Positions 22,755 to 31,898 are shown, counted from the stretch's first letter. The stretch is 63,292 bases of DNA from an uncultured Eubacteriales bacterium (GCA_934502885.1 CAKSUT010000013.1:1-63292); one strand, 5' to 3'. The notes: a model not told the origin generated them from the sequence alone. A program made the numbers and translations.

Positions 22755-25559
22755 ATGAAAATCAAACGGCTGTTATCCTTTGCTCTCGCCTCGCTCATGA
22801 TTGTCGGCGCGGCATTCACAACGGGATGTCAGAAAAAAGAAGAAGAAGTTGACGAGGACACAAGCTCAAAAAAGACCGTAACCCTCAATATGTTCATCAT
22901 AACCGAAGAGGGCACGACCGAAGAGGCGGCGAAAGACGTTCAGCTTGCAATAAACGAGATCACGCTGTCCAAGTACAAGACAAAAATCAAGATTAACTAC
23001 CTCACCGAGGACGAGTATTGGGATGCGGTCGATAAAGCGGAAGCCGAGACGATAGCTTTCCAGAACTCCCCCAAGGCGGCTGAGCTTATCGCGGAGTCCG
23101 AAGCTGAGGAAAAGGCGGACAAGGCAAAGGCAAACTCCGACGGTGAGGACGGCAAGACCTCCGACAAGAAAACCGATGGCGAGGAGCTTACCGACGAGGA
23201 GGAAATGGCGAACCTCGACATGGAGTATGACGCGCTTCACGAACAGGGCGACATTCTTCTCGAGAATCCTCAGATCGATATCGTTCTCGTAAACAGCTAC
23301 GACAAGTACATCGAACTTATCGACGACGGAAGACTCGCGCCCCTCGACACGTATCTTTCTCTCGACAGTAAGATACTTTCGTCCTACATCTACCCGGCAT
23401 TTCTCGAGGCCGCAAAGATTAACGGCGCAACCTACGGTATTCCCGTAAACGGTCCTATCGGTTCGGTTGAGTACATAATCTTCAACAAAGAGCTTCTCGA
23501 CAAGTACGGCTACAAGGCTGAGGATATGACTACCCTCGAAGCTCTCGAGCCTTACCTCAACACCATAAAGGCAAACGAACCCGGCGTAATTCCTCTCGGC
23601 GGCGCAGGTATGCACCTCGGCTACGACGCATACGGTTCGGAGTACGGCACAACGGGTATCCCGGCATCCGACGGAATCGTCTCCGAAGAGATTATTTCCA
23701 TTTACGATCAGCCCGACGTAAAGGCTCATTATCAGAAGATAAACGAGTATCAGAAGAGAGGTCTTCTCGTTTCCGACGAAGCCGCAAAAGAGGGCAAGAC
23801 AGTTGCCGTCGATTTCAGAAAAGGCAACACCGCAAGCATCGCAAAGTGGGAGGAAGAGGACGGCTGTGAGTACGATTACGTAACCTACAGAGCTCCTGCC
23901 GCAAACAACGACGACCTTCTCGGTTCCGTGTTCGCAATAAGCGCATACTCCCTAAACAAGGAGCGCGCGATGGAGATGATAAAGCTCTTCAACATCAACT
24001 CCCGGCTTGCAAACCTTCTCCAGTGGGGTATTGAGGGTACGAACTATGAGCTCAACTCCGAAAAGGGCGGCATAGACCTTCTCAGAACCGACTATAAGAT
24101 GAACACCAAGTACACGGGCAACCGTTACATAAAGTACAGACTTTCCTCCGAACCCGATATGCTTGAGGCATGGAAGGCACAGAACCTCGGAGTAAAGCTC
24201 AGCGCATTCTACGGCTACTCCTTCAGCTTCCCGGCAACCGTCGAGGGAGATACCAAGGACGCATATGCGCAGAACGTCATCACAAGCTCAGGCAAGATAG
24301 CAGAGGAAAACCTCGCAGAGCTTCTCACCGGTGAGGGCAGCTTCGATACGCAGTGGTCGGCGTTCATGAGAAAGATAAACAGCGCATACAGAGGACGTGT
24401 TTACGACGTTCAGCTCGAAACAAAGCTCACCGTTAAGTCCTACTACACACCTAAGGTAAACGCTCTCGTTGACAGCCTCGCCGGCAGTGCGGACGTTGAC
24501 ACCTTTATCGCAGAGGTCAAGAGCGGCATGGAGGAGCTCTTCGGTGTTCCCGGCTACGATGAGGAAGCTCTCGACGGAGTGCTCACCGCGAAGATAAAGG
24601 AACGCTACGCTGACGACAGAGCAGGCTTTGTTGACGCAGTAAAGACCGCTTTCGGCAGACTTACCGACGTGTTCATCGATAACTTCACCGCAACCTTCGA
24701 CAGAGGATATTACGTCACAGGCACAAACGAGATAATCGACGAGCTTCTCGCTTCCGACGAGTACGCCGACGCGGTTGACGCGCTTCCCACCGAGGACGAA
24801 ACGCCGGCGGCAGACGATAAGGCTGATACGGCAGAGACAGCGGATACCGCAGACACGACAGCGGAAGATACCGCCGATACAACCGACGAGACAACCGACG
24901 AGACGGCAGACACCGCGGCGGACACCGCAGAAGAGCAGGAAGAGCCCGTTGTTCCCACACCTGTTGCGGACGGCTTCATCGAAGCACTCAAGGCAGAGCT
25001 TGCGCCTCTCTACGGCTACTACTACACCGACGAGTTCGCAGGAGACATAGACCTTGCGTTCACCTCCGAGGTAAGACAGCTCTTCACAACCGATAAGGAC
25101 GCTTTCGCCATGACGGCAAGAGAGATTTTCGTTTCGATAACCGAAAACATCGGTTACGATTACACGTACGAATCTGTAAGACCTCTCATTGAAGCAAAGT
25201 ACAGCGAAACCTTCCCGAACGACGCAGAGCGCATTGCAAACACCATAGACAACAACCTCACAGCCGGCGGAATTGACGTGTTCAGAATCAACTTCATGCT
25301 CGCCCAGTTCTCCGGCTACGCAAAGTCTCAGAACGAGAAGATAGCGGCAGAGCTTGCGGCTGACGGAAACACCGCGGCAGGAGATGAAACCGCAGTTGAT
25401 GAAACTGCAGGCGATGGTGAGACTTCGGCAGAGGGCGACGCCACGGCCGATGAAGAAACAACGGCAGAAGACGACGCGGCAGCTGACGGCGAAACAACCG
25501 CTGAGGGCGAAACTGACGCAGAAGGCGACACCGCAGAGACAGCTTCCGAGGCGGCGTAA
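22755..25559 (+). CDS. Large extracellular solute-binding lipoprotein with acidic threonine-rich segments
   Basis: 934 residues from ATG 22755 (GGGAGGAAG upstream). Signal peptide with lipobox TTGC (C25), so the mature protein is a membrane-anchored lipoprotein. Residues 45-520 resemble family 1 ABC solute-binding proteins (YGIPVNGPIGSVEYIIFNK, LGSVFAISAYSLNKERAMEM). The rest is unusual: a helical region carrying a linker of TADT/TDET-type repeats at about 680-735, another helical domain, and an acidic C-terminal tail of about 70 residues made of A, D, E, G and T. Such proteins are typically about 420-560 residues, so the C-terminal half is an addition. No permease genes are adjacent. The next gene is secG. 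Confidence 0.82.
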   Translation: MKIKRLLSFALASLMIVGAAFTTGCQKKEEEVDEDTSSKKTVTLNMFIITEEGTTEEAAKDVQLAINEITLSKYKTKIKINYLTEDEYWDAVDKAEAETIAFQNSPKAAELIAESEAEEKADKAKANSDGEDGKTSDKKTDGEELTDEEEMANLDMEYDALHEQGDILLENPQIDIVLVNSYDKYIELIDDGRLAPLDTYLSLDSKILSSYIYPAFLEAAKINGATYGIPVNGPIGSVEYIIFNKELLDKYGYKAEDMTTLEALEPYLNTIKANEPGVIPLGGAGMHLGYDAYGSEYGTTGIPASDGIVSEEIISIYDQPDVKAHYQKINEYQKRGLLVSDEAAKEGKTVAVDFRKGNTASIAKWEEEDGCEYDYVTYRAPAANNDDLLGSVFAISAYSLNKERAMEMIKLFNINSRLANLLQWGIEGTNYELNSEKGGIDLLRTDYKMNTKYTGNRYIKYRLSSEPDMLEAWKAQNLGVKLSAFYGYSFSFPATVEGDTKDAYAQNVITSSGKIAEENLAELLTGEGSFDTQWSAFMRKINSAYRGRVYDVQLETKLTVKSYYTPKVNALVDSLAGSADVDTFIAEVKSGMEELFGVPGYDEEALDGVLTAKIKERYADDRAGFVDAVKTAFGRLTDVFIDNFTATFDRGYYVTGTNEIIDELLASDEYADAVDALPTEDETPAADDKADTAETADTADTTAEDTADTTDETTDETADTAADTAEEQEEPVVPTPVADGFIEALKAELAPLYGYYYTDEFAGDIDLAFTSEVRQLFTTDKDAFAMTAREIFVSITENIGYDYTYESVRPLIEAKYSETFPNDAERIANTIDNNLTAGGIDVFRINFMLAQFSGYAKSQNEKIAAELAADGNTAAGDETAVDETAGDGETSAEGDATADEETTAEDDAAADGETTAEGETDAEGDTAETASEAA

Positions 25560-25666
25560 ATAACCGAAAAAATTCACGAAAGCGCACATTTGGCAAAATA
25601 CGAGGGTAAATGTAAACTCAAAGAGAAGTAAATTGTAACATTTTTGTTTTATTCGCCGCAAAGCTC

Positions 25667-25695
25667 TTGTATTTTGCGCGCGTGTGTGATATAAT
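25667..25695 (+). promoter_or_regulatory. Promoter of secG
   Basis: TTGTAT (25667-25672), 17-base spacer, TATAAT (25690-25695), 75 bases before the ATG. Confidence 0.7.
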
Positions 25696-25770
25696 GGTGG
25701 AGCTTTGAGCCGTTCGGCACAGTGCTTTGCGCCGTGGGCTGACAAAAACAAATTCAGGAGGAACAACATA

Positions 25771-26220
25771 ATGGAAACAGTAATCGGCATATTGCTTTTG
25801 ATCATGGCAGTATTCCTTGTTGTTGCCGTTCTTATGCAGAGCAGCAAGGATCACAGACTTTCGGGTACTATAGCGGGCGGAGCGGAGACCTTCTTCGGCA
25901 AGCAGAAGGGCAAGTCGATCGACGCTCTCCTTTCAAAGATAACGACGATCGTTGCGATTGTATTCGTTATTCTCGTTCTCGTGCTTTACTTCATGCAGGC
26001 AAAGCCGGCAAAGACAAACGACAACACCGCTGACGACGTAAACAGCGGCGTTGAGGATGTAGTCACTCCCGACAAAAACGGCGATACAACCGCTGACGAC
26101 ACGACGACAGACGACGTGAACACGGCAGACGATACGGCTGCTCCCAAGGCAGATGCAGATGCGAATGCAGCGGCAGGCGCCGATAACGCTGACGCCGCAG
26201 ACGCTACAGACGCTGAGTAA
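25771..26220 (+). CDS. secG: Preprotein translocase subunit SecG with long acidic C-terminal tail
   Basis: 149 residues, ATG 25771 with AGGAGG upstream. The first 75 residues are a normal SecG: helix 1 (IGILLLIMAVFLVVAVLMQ), the conserved loop SSKDHRLSGTIAGGAETFFG and helix 2 (ITTIVAIVFVILVLVLYFM). SecG is the small accessory subunit of the SecYEG protein channel. Residues 78-149 are an extra tail made almost only of T, D, A, N and V (TADDTTTDDVNTADDTAAP), about doubling the usual length. A similar low-complexity composition occurs in the neighbouring lipoprotein. A good terminator follows. Confidence 0.92.
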   Translation: METVIGILLLIMAVFLVVAVLMQSSKDHRLSGTIAGGAETFFGKQKGKSIDALLSKITTIVAIVFVILVLVLYFMQAKPAKTNDNTADDVNSGVEDVVTPDKNGDTTADDTTTDDVNTADDTAAPKADADANAAAGADNADAADATDAE

Positions 26221-26257
26221 TTTTGCGCAGATTAGCGCGTTCATCGGAATAGCAATT

Positions 26258-26298
26258 AAAACCGCACGACATGATTTTCATTGCCGTGCGGTTTTTTT
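26258..26298 (+). terminator. Terminator after secG
   Basis: AAACCGCACG pairs with CGTGCGGTTT and is followed by a TTTTTT run: a classical intrinsic terminator about 40 bases after the stop. Confidence 0.9.
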
Positions 26299-26310
26299 GT
26301 CGTTGTGTCG

Positions 26311-26480
26311 GTGCGAGGACTTACGAGGGATTACGGAGGGTCTCCGACGGCTTCTTTTCTTGGAAGAAAGCTCCGTTCGCAAGCGAACAAGAACAAAAGA
26401 ACGTAAGTGTGTGTTACTTTCTTGAAAGAAAGTAACCAAAGAACTTTATCGATTTCAAAGCTAACGCTTTGAAATGGGAA
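26311..26480 (+). repeat. Interspersed element A, copy 3 (after secG)
   Basis: First part as in copy 2 (TTACGAGG, CTCCGACGGCTTCTTTTC, GTTCGC-AA-GCGAAC, CAAAAGAAC), then a second part GTTACTTTCTTGAAAGAAAG, CCAAAGAACTTTATCG and hairpin ATTTCAAAGC-TAAC-GCTTTGAAAT. The second part recurs inverted at 61381-61445. Confidence 0.82.
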
Positions 26481-26590
26481 GTTTTTTGATGTAATTTGGA
26501 GATAATACCACACGTCTGCGCATATATGCGCGTCAAAAGGCGGACGACGTCGTGAAATGAGCAAGACTCATCTAATCGAACATAGTACGA

Positions 26591-26623
26591 AAGTCGGCGA
26601 CCATATACGCAAGTCGCCGACTT
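26591..26623 (+). repeat. Interspersed element E, copy 1 (11-bp stem hairpin)
   Basis: AAGTCGGCGAC and GTCGCCGACTT pair perfectly around an 11-base loop; followed by ATTTTTGTAGCATCAGGCT, which is nearly repeated after copy 2 at 57600-57632. Confidence 0.8.
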
Positions 26624-26655
26624 ATATTTTTGTAGCATCAGGCTCTGTAGGACAT

Positions 26656-26735
26656 GGAGAGAAATGCGAACTTGTTCGCATTTACTCTCGTGCAGCTTGC
26701 TGCGCCTCGGACTACGAAGTGTGTCTCCGCACACC
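26656..26735 (+). repeat. Interspersed element D, copy 3 with trailing hairpins
   Basis: GGAGAGAAAT and ATTTACTCTC enclose GCGAAC-TT-GTTCGC; then GCAGCTTGCTGC and CGGACTACGAAGTGTG hairpins as in the other copies. Confidence 0.8.
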
Positions 26736-26820
26736 GTTCGCAAAATTTATTACGTGCTGCGCACACGATTAAATTTTACGAAGATAAGGTTCTTCGCGAA
26801 AGCAACTCTGTTGCGTCGCC

Positions 26821-27055
26821 TTGTAGGGAACGGGCTTGACGAGCATATATGCTCTGTTCCGCAAGAACCACACGCAAGGCTAAGTATATCTCCCCATAGA
26901 ACCGCAACAATCGGCAAGCACCATATAGATATTGAAGAAAAACGCTTCAGCGTTTTTCGACCGCAACTCCACTCTGACGAAAGCTTTGCTTTCGTACTCT
27001 CCACTCTCCACTCTTGCGAAAGCTTTGCTTTCGTACTCTCCACTCTCAATTCCCC
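26821..27055 (-). repeat. Interspersed element B, copy 3
   Basis: Plus-strand order: TTGTAGGGAACGGGC, AGCATATATGCT hairpin, CCATAGAACCGCAACAAT, CGGCAAGCACCATA, ATTGAAGAAAAACGC, AGCGTTTTTCGACC, then two tandem copies of a unit ending in GAAAGCTTTGCTTTCGTACT followed by CTCCACTCT (26977-27049). Confidence 0.78.
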
Positions 27056-27097
27056 CGGTCCGCTTTCTTTTTTGCGCTAAATTTAACTTTTTCACTC

Positions 27098-27126
27098 TTG
27101 ACAAACGTCGGAGAATGTGGTAATAT
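27098..27126 (+). promoter_or_regulatory. Promoter of the glycyl radical enzyme locus
   Basis: TTGACA (27098-27103), 17-base spacer, TAATAT (27121-27126), about 40 bases before the activase GTG. Confidence 0.78.
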
Positions 27127-27130
27127 TATA

Positions 27131-27151
27131 TTAGTTATATCGTTTAACTAA
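27131..27151. promoter_or_regulatory. Candidate ROK/XylR-type operator
   Basis: TTAGTTA (27131-27137) and TAACTAA (27145-27151) form a perfect inverted repeat with a seven-base centre at the expected transcription start. The outer bases TTAGTT...AACTAA match the ends of the XylR operator of Bacillus as I remember it. A ROK regulator is encoded in the same locus at 32977-34053. Confidence 0.6.
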
Positions 27152-27166
27152 TCGGAGGCGAACAAG

Positions 27167-27877
27167 GTGAAGATATTCCGAAAGGGCTTCAACTTTGCCC
27201 AAGACGGACCGGGCAACCGGCTTGTGTACCACGTTGCAGGGTGCAATATTCACTGCCTTTGGTGTTCAAACCCGGAGGGCATGGGTCAAAACGGCGGAGA
27301 AGATTACTCACCCGACAGGCTTGTCACGGAGGCTGTGAGCTGCAAGCCGATGTTTTTCAGCGGAGGAGGAGTGACTTTCACCGGCGGCGAGGCGACTCTC
27401 GGTTTTGAGGAGCTTCTCTCGTCACTCAAGGGACTGCGTGAGAACGGCATACATACCGCGCTTGAGACAAACGGCACGTCGCCGCATCTTGCGGAGCTGT
27501 CGGAGTACATAGATTATCTTATCATGGACTTCAAGCATTACGACGGCGAGGTTCTGAAGAGGTACACCGGCACTACCGAGGCGCAGTTTGAGAGGATAAA
27601 GAAGAATTTCGGCGAGATGTGCGAAATGAGGAGTCAGTATCACGTGAGAATACCGCTTATCAAGCACTTCAACGCCGAAGATCCCGAGCCTTTTGCGGAG
27701 TTTTTCGCACAGTTTCCGACGGAACACACCGTGTTTGAGTTTCTGAAGTACCACGAGTACGGCAAGAAAAAGTGGACGGAGGAATACAGGATAAAGGACG
27801 GCTTCGTTGATGCGGAAACGGTCGGAAAATTCAGAAAGGCGTTTGAGAACAGAGGGCTGAGGTGCGTGGAGACGTGA
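27167..27877 (+). CDS. Glycyl radical enzyme activating protein (radical SAM)
   Basis: 236 residues from GTG 27167, with CGGAGGCG six bases upstream. C26, C30 and C33 form the radical-SAM CxxxCxxC motif (GCNIHCLWCSNPEG) that holds the [4Fe-4S] cluster. SGGGVTFTGGEATLG and LMDFKHYDGEVLKRYTG are typical of PflA-type activases. There is no extra ferredoxin domain. It should install the glycyl radical on the enzyme encoded at 28136-30466. The two genes are separated by 258 bases holding a hairpin array. Confidence 0.92.
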   Translation: MKIFRKGFNFAQDGPGNRLVYHVAGCNIHCLWCSNPEGMGQNGGEDYSPDRLVTEAVSCKPMFFSGGGVTFTGGEATLGFEELLSSLKGLRENGIHTALETNGTSPHLAELSEYIDYLIMDFKHYDGEVLKRYTGTTEAQFERIKKNFGEMCEMRSQYHVRIPLIKHFNAEDPEPFAEFFAQFPTEHTVFEFLKYHEYGKKKWTEEYRIKDGFVDAETVGKFRKAFENRGLRCVET

Positions 27878-27887
27878 GAAAAGCGGA

Positions 27888-27984
27888 GCTTTTAAGTTAT
27901 GTTCGACCTTCGGTCGAGTGAAGTGCAAGCTTCGCTTGCGTGAAGTGTTTTGCTTCGCAAAACTGTGATGTGTTGCTTCGCAAC
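27888..27984 (+). repeat. Array of UUCG-capped hairpins between activase and glycyl radical enzyme genes
   Basis: After AAAAGCGGAGCTTTT come four hairpins with identical TTCG loops and different stems: TCGACC/GTCGA, GCAAGC/CTTGC, GTTTTGC/CAAAAC and GTTGC/CAAC, separated by gtgaagt-like spacers of seven to eight bases. Period about 22 bases. Partial element B (TTTTTCTTCAATAT) follows to about 28040. Related to 13928-14045. Confidence 0.8.
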
Positions 27985-28135
27985 GTTGTTGTGGAAAAAC
28001 TCCTTGCGTCGTTTTTCTTCAATATTTAAGTCGGTGCGAAAGTTGAGGCATGTACGATAACGGGAGGACGGTTTTAACTGAAGTTCTCATTTTTAATCGT
28101 CAATTGTAAATCAGATTAAACTGGAGGGTGATTTT

Positions 28136-30466
28136 ATGATATACGGCACATACGAAAGCGGTACGCTCACCGCGAAGGCAAAGGCACTGTACAAAGAAGA
28201 GCGTGAGATAAAGCGTCTTGACGGATGGTTTCTTGCCAAGGAGACCGAGATGCTTTGCGACGAAAAATACGCAGGTCTTGACCCTGAGGTCAAAAAGGCG
28301 CATCTTCTCTGCGAGGTCTTGAAGAACATACCGATATCCTTAAGCGACAACGCCGTGTTTGCCGGCGTGCAGAGAGACGCATTTGCAAAGAGCTATGCGC
28401 TCATCAATCCGTCGTTCACCGTCGCAGGCTTCTCCGGCTACTGCGACCCCATGGCTATTTACAACGACATTGAGCCGAGTGCGGAGTTCCCCAAAGAGAG
28501 AATCGACCGTGTGCGTGCGTTCACGGCAAAATCAAAGATGGTCGAGATGCTCGGCGAGACCTACGGCAAAGCGGAAAACTGCACCAAAGAGGTAATTTTC
28601 TTCGTCGAGCAGGTGACGGGTCACGTTATCCCCGACTTCCGTTTTGCGCTTGCGCACGGCGTTGACGCCATGATTGCCGAGGCGAAGTCGAAGAAAGGCG
28701 AGTTTTACGAAGCGGCGGCGGTTGCTCTCGGCGGCGTAAAGATACTTGCGGACAGATATATTGCGCTTATAGACGAAAAGCTCCCCTCGTGCGGCGACGA
28801 AAGACGCCGTGAGCTTGAGCTTCTTCGCAAGACCCTTGAGAATGTTTCGTCGAAAGGTGCGGAGAACCTTTACGAGGCGATTCAGCTCTACCTTCTTCTC
28901 TGGGAGATAATGTGCCTTGAGCAGGCGCCGAACCCGTATGCGCTCTCGGTGGGCAACGCCGACAGAATATTCGAGCCGTACAGGGGAGATCTTTCGAGAG
29001 AAGAGGCGGCGGAGCTTTTCAAGCATTTTCTCGTGTTCTACAACGTCGGCGACCGTAGCTGGGCAATTTCGCAGAACGTCCTCATAAGCGGCAGAGACAA
29101 CGACGGAAACGACCTCACGAACGAAATGTCGTATGCGATTCTCGACGCCTACTTTGATATGAACCTCCCTCAGCCGATACTCTCGGTGAAGCTCCACAAG
29201 AACACGCCTCAAAAGCTCTATGAGGAAATGGGACGCTTCTTCTTCTCTCCCGGAGTACTCACGCCCTCGCTCTTCAACGACGATTCGCTTTTCCCGATAC
29301 TCGAAAAAAACGGCGTCGCACGTGAGGATATTCCCGATTACTCGGTCGCCGGCTGTCAGGAACCGCTTATCATGGGCAAGGACAACGGCAACACCACGAA
29401 CAGCTGGCTGAGTCTGCCGAAGGTGCTTGAGATGGTACTCACCGGCGGTTACTCCGAGATTACCGGCGAGAAGCTAATCGACTGCGAGGACTACAGCCTC
29501 ACGAATATAAGAGAGGTGTTCTACCGCACGCTCGACGGAGTCGTTGACAGAATGGTCGAGGCGGCGAACGGCGCTTCAACCGCACTTTCGGAGCTTCGCG
29601 TGCCTTTCCTCAGCTGTTTCATGGGAGGTCTCGAGTACGGAAGCGATATGCGAGACACAAAAAAGCAGGGTACGAAGTACAACGGAAGCGGCTGTCTCGT
29701 TCACGGTCTTACGGTACTTGCCGACTCGTTTATTGCGCTTGACGAGTTTGCGAAGAAGTACCCCGACGGCAAGGAAATGCTCGTTGACGCTCTGAAAAAG
29801 AACTTTGAGGGTTACGACGAGCTTCACGAGTTTTTGCTCTCCTGCCCTAAGTTCGGCAACAATATAGAGTCGGTTGACAATGAAGCGCATGAGATTGCCG
29901 TTCGTGTGTCGGAGCTTATCCGCTCGAAGAAAAACTACCTCGGCAACCCCTTCCGTCCCGACTTTTCGAGTCCGTCCACGCATCTTACCTACGGTTATTG
30001 GGTCGGTGCAACGCCCGACGGAAGAAAGAGCCGCGATATGCTCGGCTACGGAGTCGATCCGCTTTACGGCGAAGCATCGAACGGTCTCGGCTTCAGAATG
30101 CTCTCGAACATGAAGCTCCCCTTTGACGAATTCAACGGCGGCTACGCCTCCCACCTCGGAGTTGACCCGAAGTATTTCCGCCGTGAAACCTTCCCCGAAA
30201 AGGGACTCGAGTTTTACGACAACATAATAAAGCCGCTCTTCTTCAACGAGCTTTGTCCCGGAATTTCGCCGTTTTATCTTTACGTAAACGTCACGACTCC
30301 CGAGACTCTCAGAAAGGTTCTCGCAAATCCGAAGAAGTATGCGCCGAGCGGAGTTTACATCATGCGTATTCACGGCACTTTCGTAAACTTCCTCGACCTC
30401 TCGCCCGAGATACAGCAGGATATCATAACAAGACTTGACACTCGCTCAACCTGCATGAGCTGTTAA
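28136..30466 (+). CDS. Glycyl radical enzyme, eliminase/dehydratase-like, substrate unknown
   Basis: 776 residues, ATG 28136 with GGAGGGTGA. The thiyl-radical site reads AGCQEP (C407) with a glutamate two residues on (E409), the GCxE arrangement of glycyl radical dehydratases and C-N lyases, not the double cysteine of pyruvate formate-lyase. GHVIPDF with H163 fits the active-site histidine region. The glycyl loop near the C-terminus is RIHGTFVNF with the radical at G747; most relatives have RVxGY, so the threonine after glycine is unusual. The protein ends in RSTCMSC, an unusual cysteine pair. Neighbours (activase, sugar kinase, phosphomannose isomerase, ROK repressor) suggest a sugar or polyol substrate, but this is inference. 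Confidence 0.9.
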   Translation: MIYGTYESGTLTAKAKALYKEEREIKRLDGWFLAKETEMLCDEKYAGLDPEVKKAHLLCEVLKNIPISLSDNAVFAGVQRDAFAKSYALINPSFTVAGFSGYCDPMAIYNDIEPSAEFPKERIDRVRAFTAKSKMVEMLGETYGKAENCTKEVIFFVEQVTGHVIPDFRFALAHGVDAMIAEAKSKKGEFYEAAAVALGGVKILADRYIALIDEKLPSCGDERRRELELLRKTLENVSSKGAENLYEAIQLYLLLWEIMCLEQAPNPYALSVGNADRIFEPYRGDLSREEAAELFKHFLVFYNVGDRSWAISQNVLISGRDNDGNDLTNEMSYAILDAYFDMNLPQPILSVKLHKNTPQKLYEEMGRFFFSPGVLTPSLFNDDSLFPILEKNGVAREDIPDYSVAGCQEPLIMGKDNGNTTNSWLSLPKVLEMVLTGGYSEITGEKLIDCEDYSLTNIREVFYRTLDGVVDRMVEAANGASTALSELRVPFLSCFMGGLEYGSDMRDTKKQGTKYNGSGCLVHGLTVLADSFIALDEFAKKYPDGKEMLVDALKKNFEGYDELHEFLLSCPKFGNNIESVDNEAHEIAVRVSELIRSKKNYLGNPFRPDFSSPSTHLTYGYWVGATPDGRKSRDMLGYGVDPLYGEASNGLGFRMLSNMKLPFDEFNGGYASHLGVDPKYFRRETFPEKGLEFYDNIIKPLFFNELCPGISPFYLYVNVTTPETLRKVLANPKKYAPSGVYIMRIHGTFVNFLDLSPEIQQDIITRLDTRSTCMSC

Positions 30467-30482
30467 GTGCGGAGGACGTTTT

Positions 30483-31778
30483 ATGAAAGCAGTCGGAATA
30501 GATATAGGAACCACAAGCGTTTGCGGCGTGCTTCTTGATTCCGAAACGGGAAAAGCCGTAAAATCGATAACTAAAAACAGTAACGCTTTTATCGATACTC
30601 AGAATACGTGGGAGAAGATACAGTCGGTCGAAAGAATAATGAGCGTCGCCGACGGCATACTCGAAAGCCTTGTCACGCCCGACACCGCTGTTATCGGAGT
30701 CACCGGACAGATGCACGGAATCGTTTACACCGACGAAAACGGAAAAGCGGTAAGTCCTCTGTACACATGGCAGGACGAGAGAGGAAACCTTCCGTATAGA
30801 GACTCCGGAAAAACCTATGCGGAGTGGGTCGGAAGCTTTTCGGGCTACGGCAACGTCACTGATTTCTACAACGCCGAAAACGGAATAAGACCGCCGCAAG
30901 CCGTCAGCCGCTGTACGATACACGACTATTTCGTCATGCGCCTCTGCGGACTTTCAAGACCCGTGATGCACACAAGCGACGCCGCAAGCCTCGGACTCTT
31001 CGACCTCGAAAGGTGTGCGTTTACCTGCGAGCTTGACGCCGAGGTCACTCCCGATTATCGCATCGCCGGTGTTTGCGGAAGGTACGGAATACCCGTGAGC
31101 GTCGCTGTGGGAGACAATCAGGCGAGTGTTTTCTCGACTCTTGCGGACGAGAGGGACGTGCTTGTCAACGTCGGAACGGGAAGTCAGGTGTCGGTCGTGT
31201 CGGAAAGACCGTCGGAGAGCCGTGACATTGAGTCGAGACCCTATTTTGAGGGAAAATACCTCCTTGTCGGTGCGGCACTCTGCGGAGGAAGAGCGTATTC
31301 GGTGCTGGAACGCTTCTATTCCGAGGTGTTCGGCTACAGGGAAAAGCTCGGCGACAACGAAGTTTACGGTATAATGAACGATATGCTCCGTGACGGAAAG
31401 GACGCTCTCGCGGTTGACACACGCTTTGCCGGAACACGGCACGATTCGACCGTCACGGGCGGCATTTACGGCATCACGACCGAAAATTTCACGCCGTCGG
31501 CACTCACAAGAGGAGTTCTCTGCGGAATGGCAAACGAGCTTTTCGATATGTACGCCGGAATGGGAGTTACCAAAACCGGACTTGTCGGCTCAGGCAACGG
31601 AATACGCAAAAACAAGGCGCTTGTCGGCATATTCGAGGAAAAGTTCGGCGCAAAGATGAAGATTCCGGCTCACCTTGAGGAGGCGGCGTTCGGTGCGGCA
31701 CTGTTCGGTCTTGTCGCGCAGGGGACGTTTAAAAATGCCCGTGAGGCGCAGAAAACGATAAATTATCAGCGTGACTGA
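30483..31778 (+). CDS. FGGY-family carbohydrate kinase (sedoheptulokinase/xylulokinase-like)
   Basis: 431 residues; ATG 30483 follows GGAGG and is 16 bases after the glycyl radical enzyme stop, so they are co-transcribed. DIGTTS at 7-12 is the phosphate loop of the ASKHA fold, TGQMHG at 74-79 is typical of sedoheptulokinase- and xylulokinase-like proteins, and VAVGDNQAS holds the likely catalytic base D211. VNVGTGSQVS and VGSGNGIRKN complete the nucleotide site. It phosphorylates a sugar or polyol with ATP. At 431 residues it is shorter than xylulokinases (about 500), closer to sedoheptulokinases. Confidence 0.88.
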   Translation: MKAVGIDIGTTSVCGVLLDSETGKAVKSITKNSNAFIDTQNTWEKIQSVERIMSVADGILESLVTPDTAVIGVTGQMHGIVYTDENGKAVSPLYTWQDERGNLPYRDSGKTYAEWVGSFSGYGNVTDFYNAENGIRPPQAVSRCTIHDYFVMRLCGLSRPVMHTSDAASLGLFDLERCAFTCELDAEVTPDYRIAGVCGRYGIPVSVAVGDNQASVFSTLADERDVLVNVGTGSQVSVVSERPSESRDIESRPYFEGKYLLVGAALCGGRAYSVLERFYSEVFGYREKLGDNEVYGIMNDMLRDGKDALAVDTRFAGTRHDSTVTGGIYGITTENFTPSALTRGVLCGMANELFDMYAGMGVTKTGLVGSGNGIRKNKALVGIFEEKFGAKMKIPAHLEEAAFGAALFGLVAQGTFKNAREAQKTINYQRD

Positions 31779-31898
31779 GCGTCGGCTTCTTTTCGCTCTC
31801 GAATACTAAGGAGAGAAATAATTGTATTCGGAGTGCGTCCGAAAGGACAAAATGATTTTTGCGGCGAACCGAAACATGAGTGATTTAAGGAGTATATT

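Noticed and set aside
24288..25847. 519-codon minus-strand open frame opposite the lipoprotein
   Set aside because: Antisense to a gene with signal peptide, lipobox and solute-binding features; the opening results from biased codon use in the acidic repeats.
26977..27049. Two tandem copies of a 35-40 base unit that might be taken for a CRISPR start
   Set aside because: Only two units, no spacers of unique sequence, and the unit is part of interspersed element B; no cas genes nearby.
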